Made by a program: the position numbers and the translations under genes. DNA of 64,000 nucleotides, taken from assembly GCF_026127265.1 (NCBI RefSeq), contig NZ_WWFG01000006.1:1-64000 (forward strand). The letters run 5' to 3'. Shown one piece after another: positions 59,132 to 64,000 of the stretch. Each line of letters opens with the position of its first letter. Position 1 is the stretch's first letter. The notes under the pieces are model-generated. The model made no database searches and was not told the DNA's origin. It was given only the letters and a program-made list of their open reading frames with translations. The DNA comes from Nostoc sp. KVJ3. GTDB lineage: Bacteria; Cyanobacteriota; Cyanobacteriia; Cyanobacteriales; Nostocaceae.

Positions 59132-60331
59132 ATGCCCAAGAATTGGACTTTGAAAATAGACCAGTACATCAATGCAAATTCTAACTGCATTATTGCTACC
59201 GCCTATGTAGATAGTTTTCCCTCCGACCTACCCCTAGAACCAAATATCCGCGAACCTAATCCTAAAACCTCAACGTACAAACAACTATTTGATTCACTCA
59301 CCACCCAGCCGGAAAAATTCTTTCAAAGAAATAACGGAATTGTACTGTGTGTTAACAAGGTTTTGCCCAAAAATAAAACTGAACTGGAGTTAGAGGTACT
59401 ACAGGCTAATGAAGGCGGCAACGATGGCATTATCAACGGTGGGCATACAGTATTAGCATTTAAGCAAGCTAGAGCAAACAAGCATGACCTCTCTCTAGCC
59501 AGGGTTAAAGTCACAATCCACATTGGGCTAAGTGAAGATGAAGCGAAAGATATAGCTCTGGCATCCAATACATCTGCCCCAGTGGATGCACGTTCTAAAG
59601 TTAACGCCAGAGGTGATTATAATTTTCTCAAACAGTTTTTAGCAAAATTAGAGATGGAGGAAGAAACGAAATTCCGCATTGCTTACTATCAACATCAAAG
59701 TGGTGCGCCCAAAAATCCACAGTGCAATGTTAACCATTTAATTAAGTTAGTAAATTGCCTAGATAAAAACAAATACAACCCCCAAACTAAAACTAAAGGT
59801 AAGCACCCACCTGTCAGCAATAACCCCTCTTTAACTGATGCAGAAAGAGAAAGGCTGTCAAGATTGTTGCCACTATTACCCGCATCTTTGTGGATTGAGC
59901 AAAGGCTGTTTAAGACTATTGAGGAACACATCACCAACCCACGCAAGAAAGGAGTCATTGACCTAGCTTCAATTGATGCACGAAAGAATACCCTTTTGCC
60001 CGACAGCCGCTACTCATTTGGGTTTAGTGCGCCGGCTGATATTGCTATGCCCATCGTTGCCGCCTATCGAGTCTTTTTGGATGAGAACTACAACTGGTTA
60101 ATTCCTTTTGATGATTTCGCGGAAGATTTTCTACAGCATTTATGGGCAAACTATTACAAGAAATACTTGGTGTCGGAAAAACTGGCTGGCAATACAGTTG
60201 GTAGCAAAATCTGTCGTAATCCAGTGATTTGGGATAATCTTTACGTTTCGGCTCAAAACTATCTTAATCAACAATTGCTCAAGATGGTTGAGTCAAGCAA
60301 TAAACGTGAACAATTAACCTTGGTCAATTGA
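59132..60331 (+). CDS. AIPR-family-like protein (abortive phage infection type)
   Basis: 399 residues from the ATG at 59132; the frame is open to 59093 across the ABC relic. The central region FFQRNNGIVLCVNKV ... GIINGGHTVLAFKQA ... ALASNTSAPVDARSKVNARGDYNFLK follows AIPR-domain proteins, in which an NNGI segment is followed by NG(Q/G)xT and an N-rich loop. AIPR was first seen in phage-resistance loci, but most members are unproven. It is followed 1 nt later by a small gene, so a two-gene cassette is likely. Alternative: a general plasmid protein of the same fold. Confidence 0.62.
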   Translation: MPKNWTLKIDQYINANSNCIIATAYVDSFPSDLPLEPNIREPNPKTSTYKQLFDSLTTQPEKFFQRNNGIVLCVNKVLPKNKTELELEVLQANEGGNDGIINGGHTVLAFKQARANKHDLSLARVKVTIHIGLSEDEAKDIALASNTSAPVDARSKVNARGDYNFLKQFLAKLEMEEETKFRIAYYQHQSGAPKNPQCNVNHLIKLVNCLDKNKYNPQTKTKGKHPPVSNNPSLTDAERERLSRLLPLLPASLWIEQRLFKTIEEHITNPRKKGVIDLASIDARKNTLLPDSRYSFGFSAPADIAMPIVAAYRVFLDENYNWLIPFDDFAEDFLQHLWANYYKKYLVSEKLAGNTVGSKICRNPVIWDNLYVSAQNYLNQQLLKMVESSNKREQLTLVN

Positions 60332-60332
60332 T

Positions 60333-60743
60333 ATGTTAGAGACGACACATTTGCAGGTACAAGAATTATCACGATTTGCCCAAGAGCAAGACTTGAATCA
60401 GCAATATCGACAGTATTTTAGCGATGTCTGGGAAGAAGTTGGAGTTAGAGATATCTCGAAAATGACCATCCAAGATGCCGAGCAAACCTTGAAGGTACTA
60501 GCTGATAGTGAAGCATCTCCCCAATTCATCAAATCTCTACTAGCACAAGCAGCAATTGATGGTGCGTCACCGCAGGTTTTAGAGTATTTCCTAGCAAGTG
60601 ACATTGACGGCGATGGGCGGACTCTGGCACAAGAATTATTTCAGGATGGGACGAACCCATTGCAGCCGGATACACCCCAGCCACCACTCAAGGCACAGGT
60701 TTTATCTCCATCTCCAACTGAAGATTTGGACTGGGAAATATAG
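60333..60743 (+). CDS. Small protein with one EF-hand-like loop
   Basis: 136 residues. Starts one base after the AIPR-like stop codon, so translation is coupled. The N-terminal 90 residues are helical (LSRFAQEQDLNQQYRQYFSDVWEEVG). SDIDGDGRTLAQEL at about 88-101 is a calcium-loop pattern (DxDGDG), also found in dockerin-like repeats. Proline-rich tail ending DWEI. No family recognised. It probably acts with the AIPR-like protein. Confidence 0.55.
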   Translation: MLETTHLQVQELSRFAQEQDLNQQYRQYFSDVWEEVGVRDISKMTIQDAEQTLKVLADSEASPQFIKSLLAQAAIDGASPQVLEYFLASDIDGDGRTLAQELFQDGTNPLQPDTPQPPLKAQVLSPSPTEDLDWEI

Positions 60744-60941
60744 CATATATCCTCAAACTTTACTAGCAACCTGAGTTTTGATTTTTTCAGTACTCAAGTT
60801 GCTAGTTCTTTTTAGAAAGCATATCTAAACTTCTTAAGTTAGGTATAAGTTCCATTTTTCAAAAAGCACACTAGGGTGTAATTGACTTATCAATTACACC
60901 TGTTCCCTCAACTAACTCCTAAATCAAATGAGGCCATATTT

Positions 60942-61316
60942 ATGAGTTTATTAGGTATTGATAGACCTTTAGATGCAACCCAAGTAAAACTGTGGGATGA
61001 GCGCGATTTGTCTACAAGCGATCGCCGCCAAGAGCATCTAGAAATTCTTCTGTGCCAAAAAGTCCAAAAAGGCGAAGATCCTGCTTTATGTAAACAAGTG
61101 TTGAATTATTTGTATTTCTCGGCATTTCAACAGAATCTCAATCGCATTACTGTCCAAAAGGAGAAAGAAAAGTCGGTCTTTGCATCCGTACAGCAAGTGA
61201 TTATTACGTCTTTTGCTATTTTAGGAATGTTTGCGTTCCTTGCCGCCGCTTCCAACAAGTCAGTTGTGCGATCGCCTGGGGTAATCCCTCCAGCTATAGA
61301 ACGGCAAGCCAATTAA
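60942..61316 (+). CDS. Hypothetical single-pass membrane protein
   Basis: 124 residues from the ATG at 60942, with GAGG upstream; a TTG frame begins at 60882. Soluble N-terminus (LGIDRPLDATQVKLWDERDLSTSDRRQEHLEIL) with a Cys pair (LLCQ; ALCKQ), then one membrane helix near the end (VIITSFAILGMFAFLAAA). No family recognised. Confidence 0.55.
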   Translation: MSLLGIDRPLDATQVKLWDERDLSTSDRRQEHLEILLCQKVQKGEDPALCKQVLNYLYFSAFQQNLNRITVQKEKEKSVFASVQQVIITSFAILGMFAFLAAASNKSVVRSPGVIPPAIERQAN

Positions 61317-61480
61317 CCAAACAATCCGCTTTTTCACCCAGTCGCAATACAACTCTTGGAGAGGCTATGCTCAGTGCAAGGGGAGCAATTGCAGATGTAA
61401 AAGGATGCCATTAAAAAGCTGAGAGCTTTGTATGATAATGCTTTCAGCTTATATTATCACTCACTCGGCATCGCTCCTGC

Positions 61481-62011
61481 CTAATATGCTGTGTCCTTGT
61501 CGAAAGGCAAACTGTCTTCCGGCTCAAAGTTACGCAAGCCTTGCTCCATCTGCTGCCGACGTTGAACGTATGTTCTACTAGTGCCAATCCTAGCATTCAT
61601 TTTCTGCTCACCAAAGTTAATACCTTGTTCTGCGTAATCAGCAGACACAGCATCATAATTCTCGACTTCTATTTTCTTGCGCCACTCAAGCTGTTCGAGG
61701 GCACTTTCACTGATACCAATTTTCTGAGCGTACTCTACATATTCAGGTCTGAGAGAACCATCAGGGTTAAATTGCTTTTTTTCTTGTTCAGTGAAGAAAT
61801 CGTAAGCTGTGTAGATTGGCCACGGCTCTGGATCAGTCTCGTCCAGGTGCTTCCACTCGTCATACTCTTCTTTTGCTCTACGAGCATAACTATCAATTGC
61901 TCCTGGATCTTCACCTTTGGATAACATTTCTTGCCGAGCTTCACTTTTCAAGCTTCCATCTGGGTTGAATTCTTTTTTATTCATATTTATCCAACGCTTA
62001 ATCCTTGACAT
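61481..62011 (-). CDS. Hypothetical protein with FNPDGSL repeats
   Basis: 176 residues from the ATG at 62011, chosen for the AAGAGG site upstream. Two similar segments, EFNPDGSLKSEARQEMLSKG and QFNPDGSLRPEYVEYAQKIG, start about 65 residues apart. The protein is very charged and helical, with no membrane helix or signal. No family recognised. It is divergent from the RNA-polymerase-like gene at 62059, 47 bp between starts, so they may share a control region. Confidence 0.6.
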   Translation of the reverse strand: MSRIKRWINMNKKEFNPDGSLKSEARQEMLSKGEDPGAIDSYARRAKEEYDEWKHLDETDPEPWPIYTAYDFFTEQEKKQFNPDGSLRPEYVEYAQKIGISESALEQLEWRKKIEVENYDAVSADYAEQGINFGEQKMNARIGTSRTYVQRRQQMEQGLRNFEPEDSLPFDKDTAY

Positions 62012-62058
62012 AAAAACCTCTTAAAAATTTAATTAATGTTCATCAAAATTCAAATTTT

Positions 62059-64000
62059 ATGACTCTGGAATTGAAGCATTTTGACCCTCGTTTAAATCAT
62101 TGGATTTATATAGACGATAGCAAAACTGACTCTCAATCAATTTTAACTGAAAAGCTCAGTAACACTTTACTAGAATTTTACTTTCCTGGTAAAGAATTCT
62201 CATTTGGACACTCAGATGAATACAGCAACGATGAAGAATTAAAGAATCATCCAGATGGACAGATTTTATTACTGTCTTCTAAGACTCGTTTACTTTATGG
62301 AGATAAAGAATGTTTAGAAACGATTCAAAAAATTTGTCCAGATAGTAAAGACCGTGGCGCTTATGGTTCCATCTTCCTTGGGGCTTGTAAAAATGCGATT
62401 CACGAAAAGCTAAACATTTTGGTAGTAGATGATTCTACTGAAAAGGCTGGTGAAAATGGAGGAATATTATCGAATGATTTGGCATATAAATTAGTTGGCG
62501 ATTGTTATGGGCAGATTTCAACACAACTTTATGACAAAATAACCTTAAGAGAATCCCAAGCAGATAAAAGCTATCGTGTAATTCAGCATCGATTTGGTTG
62601 GGTAGATGGAGTTGGAGAAGATACGACTAAATATCGCTTTGGCAAAGGAACACTCCGACCATACAGACTAGATAGAATAAAATATGCAGATACTAAAAAT
62701 GAACCAAAAATCGATATAATTCTCCCCATAAGCAGTTTCAAGGGAACAGACAAGGATAGACCCAAAGGCCCTACTAAACCTCAAATTCAGCCAGGATTAT
62801 ATCAGCAAAATATTTGGTTAGCTGAAAAAGGGCAATCTCAACAAGGTCAGATGTCTATCTCCCAACTGCTGGCATCTTTCCCCCAAGGAATTAAAGATTT
62901 TGCCGAAGAGCTAGAGGTACAAGCTCAAAGATTAGCCTCTATTGAAGATGATCCTAGAATTGTTGCTACTTACTATTGTGAAAGATACGAAAAACGTAAA
63001 GAATCATTGAGCCAAAATAAGTTAAAAACATCAGACATTATCAATCAAGAAACAGATGTTAAAAACTTGGGGACAAATGATGACTTAGATGCAGATCAGG
63101 AGTTAGATGATGACCCCGCCAAAGATGACTTATTCATGTACAAACTCATTAAAGCTGATTTACTTGGTCATCAACAGCTTTTAGAAACAGAGAAGGTAAA
63201 GCAGGAGCTAAGTCGTTTTGTACAAAGTGAGTGGCGAGATATTGCTATTGGGAAAACGCTCACTTTTGACCGAGGGATGATTATTCCCTCCAAGGAACTC
63301 AAAAATGGTGAAATCTGTGCCCCTTGGCTGAAGCTTGGAGAAAAAGTTCTTAACTTTCGCTCTCCTTTTCTGAATTCTAACGGATTGTGTGTGTCTACCA
63401 ACAAGCACGTTGAAGACCAAATCGGGCCAGATGGGAAGGTTTTAGAAGGTGTAATTGTAGTTAGTGATGAAGACCACAAGCGCATACAAGCCAGAATTAC
63501 GGAGTTAGAAGCGCAAGGAATCGATGTTGATTTTATCGACCCAGCAGAAACCGAATCAGAACGCCAAGCACGAGACTACGATGGTGACTGCATTGGTGTG
63601 GCACTAGCTAGTAAATACCCTAACTTAACAGCCGAAGCCGAGTACAGAAACCAACCCCAGAATGCTTATGCTCCGACAGTTAAGCTCAAAAAGCAATCAT
63701 TTTACGATCCCACAGATGGAAGCCAGCCCTCATTTGAAAAAATCGCTATCCACATGAGCGATAGCATCAGCGTGGGCATAATCAACAATCAAGTGACAGC
63801 ACTGGAGGCATTAGAATCAGAAATTGAGGTACTAAAGACTTACAGTACTTTTGAGCAGAAATCAAATTATCTAGACCAAGTTTCTAACCATTACAAAACC
63901 CTGTTTGAGCAAGAACGCCAGAAAGAGCCAAAGTTAATTCGAGAAGAATACAAGCCTTATATGCAAGGGGTTGTTGAAATTGCTCATTCTCAAAGAACTC
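62059..64000 (+). CDS. Putative two-barrel (DPBB) RNA polymerase-like protein, partial
   Basis: Open from the ATG at 62059 to the window edge, at least 647 residues with no stop. Core motifs of double-psi beta-barrel RNA polymerases are visible in order. A first barrel has FGKGTL (Lys196) and DIILPISSFKG (Lys228), like the paired lysines of QDE-1/YonO and the RNAP beta subunit. A second barrel has GEKVLNFRSP (Arg434), like 'G..VLLNR.P' in beta-prime, then ARDYDGDCIGV with DYDGD at 506-510, equivalent to the metal-binding NADFDGD loop. Single-chain polymerases of this class are known from phages and eukaryotic RdRPs. Assignment is from motifs only. Confidence 0.6.
   Translation, partial: MTLELKHFDPRLNHWIYIDDSKTDSQSILTEKLSNTLLEFYFPGKEFSFGHSDEYSNDEELKNHPDGQILLLSSKTRLLYGDKECLETIQKICPDSKDRGAYGSIFLGACKNAIHEKLNILVVDDSTEKAGENGGILSNDLAYKLVGDCYGQISTQLYDKITLRESQADKSYRVIQHRFGWVDGVGEDTTKYRFGKGTLRPYRLDRIKYADTKNEPKIDIILPISSFKGTDKDRPKGPTKPQIQPGLYQQNIWLAEKGQSQQGQMSISQLLASFPQGIKDFAEELEVQAQRLASIEDDPRIVATYYCERYEKRKESLSQNKLKTSDIINQETDVKNLGTNDDLDADQELDDDPAKDDLFMYKLIKADLLGHQQLLETEKVKQELSRFVQSEWRDIAIGKTLTFDRGMIIPSKELKNGEICAPWLKLGEKVLNFRSPFLNSNGLCVSTNKHVEDQIGPDGKVLEGVIVVSDEDHKRIQARITELEAQGIDVDFIDPAETESERQARDYDGDCIGVALASKYPNLTAEAEYRNQPQNAYAPTVKLKKQSFYDPTDGSQPSFEKIAIHMSDSISVGIINNQVTALEALESEIEVLKTYSTFEQKSNYLDQVSNHYKTLFEQERQKEPKLIREEYKPYMQGVVEIAHSQRT

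Overview
The window looks like part of a large plasmid, or a plasmid-derived island, of a filamentous heterocyst-forming cyanobacterium (Nostoc/Anabaena group). The evidence is the low GC, GCGATCGC (HIP1) sites, heptamer short tandem repeats, and dispersed 'GAAGTCAGGAGCC'-type hairpin repeats. It also has gene families typical of such plasmids: a CyRepA1-type replication protein, a MobV relaxase, a ParM-like actin and a cyanobacterial type IV secretion cluster. No rRNA, tRNA or CRISPR was seen.

Layout. 0-5.3 kb: accessory genes (four-helix-bundle protein, deaminase-like protein, a plasmid DNA-binding-type protein, membrane and TPR proteins). 5.3-16.1 kb: one tightly packed minus-strand gene set of STAND NTPase, Ser/Thr kinase-TPR, DUF3598, two-partner-secretion exoprotein TpsA, its outer-membrane transporter TpsB, and a TPR-CHAT protease. 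16.1-24.2 kb: replication region with a candidate structured RNA, a CyRepA1-like primase/helicase, a tyrosine recombinase, a decayed CyRepA1 fragment and a lipoprotein. 24.9-37.4 kb: plus-strand conjugation operon (VirB2-, B3-, B4-, B5/TrbJ-, B6-, B8-, B10-, B9-like proteins, an unknown, the VirD4 coupling ATPase and a degenerate relaxase-like protein). 37.5-45.1 kb: two genes each split by a transposon (IS4 family, IS1380 family). 45-53.9 kb: a divergent two-component pair, TraL/ParA-type P-loop proteins, DUF192, and a Ycf46-like AAA+ gene split by an ISAs1 element. 54-55.7 kb: MobV relaxase plus Toprim primase. 55.7-58.8 kb: a repeat-rich region (candidate oriT/centromere) and a ParR/ParM-like partition pair. 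59-62 kb: an AIPR-like gene and small hypotheticals. 62.06 kb to the edge: an open reading frame still open at the window end, which carries the lysines and DxDGD motif of two-barrel RNA polymerases.

Together these modules give replication, partition, mobilisation and mating-pair formation, plus cell-surface and signalling cargo. Two themes stand out. First, seven otherwise well-preserved genes carry a single 1-nt indel, nearly all in a short homopolymer, which means either draft-sequence error or recent decay. Second, three IS insertions have perfect target duplications, and removing each one restores the host reading frame. The strongest candidates for new biology are the putative plasmid-borne single-subunit RNA polymerase at the right edge and the STAND-kinase-TPS-CHAT locus.
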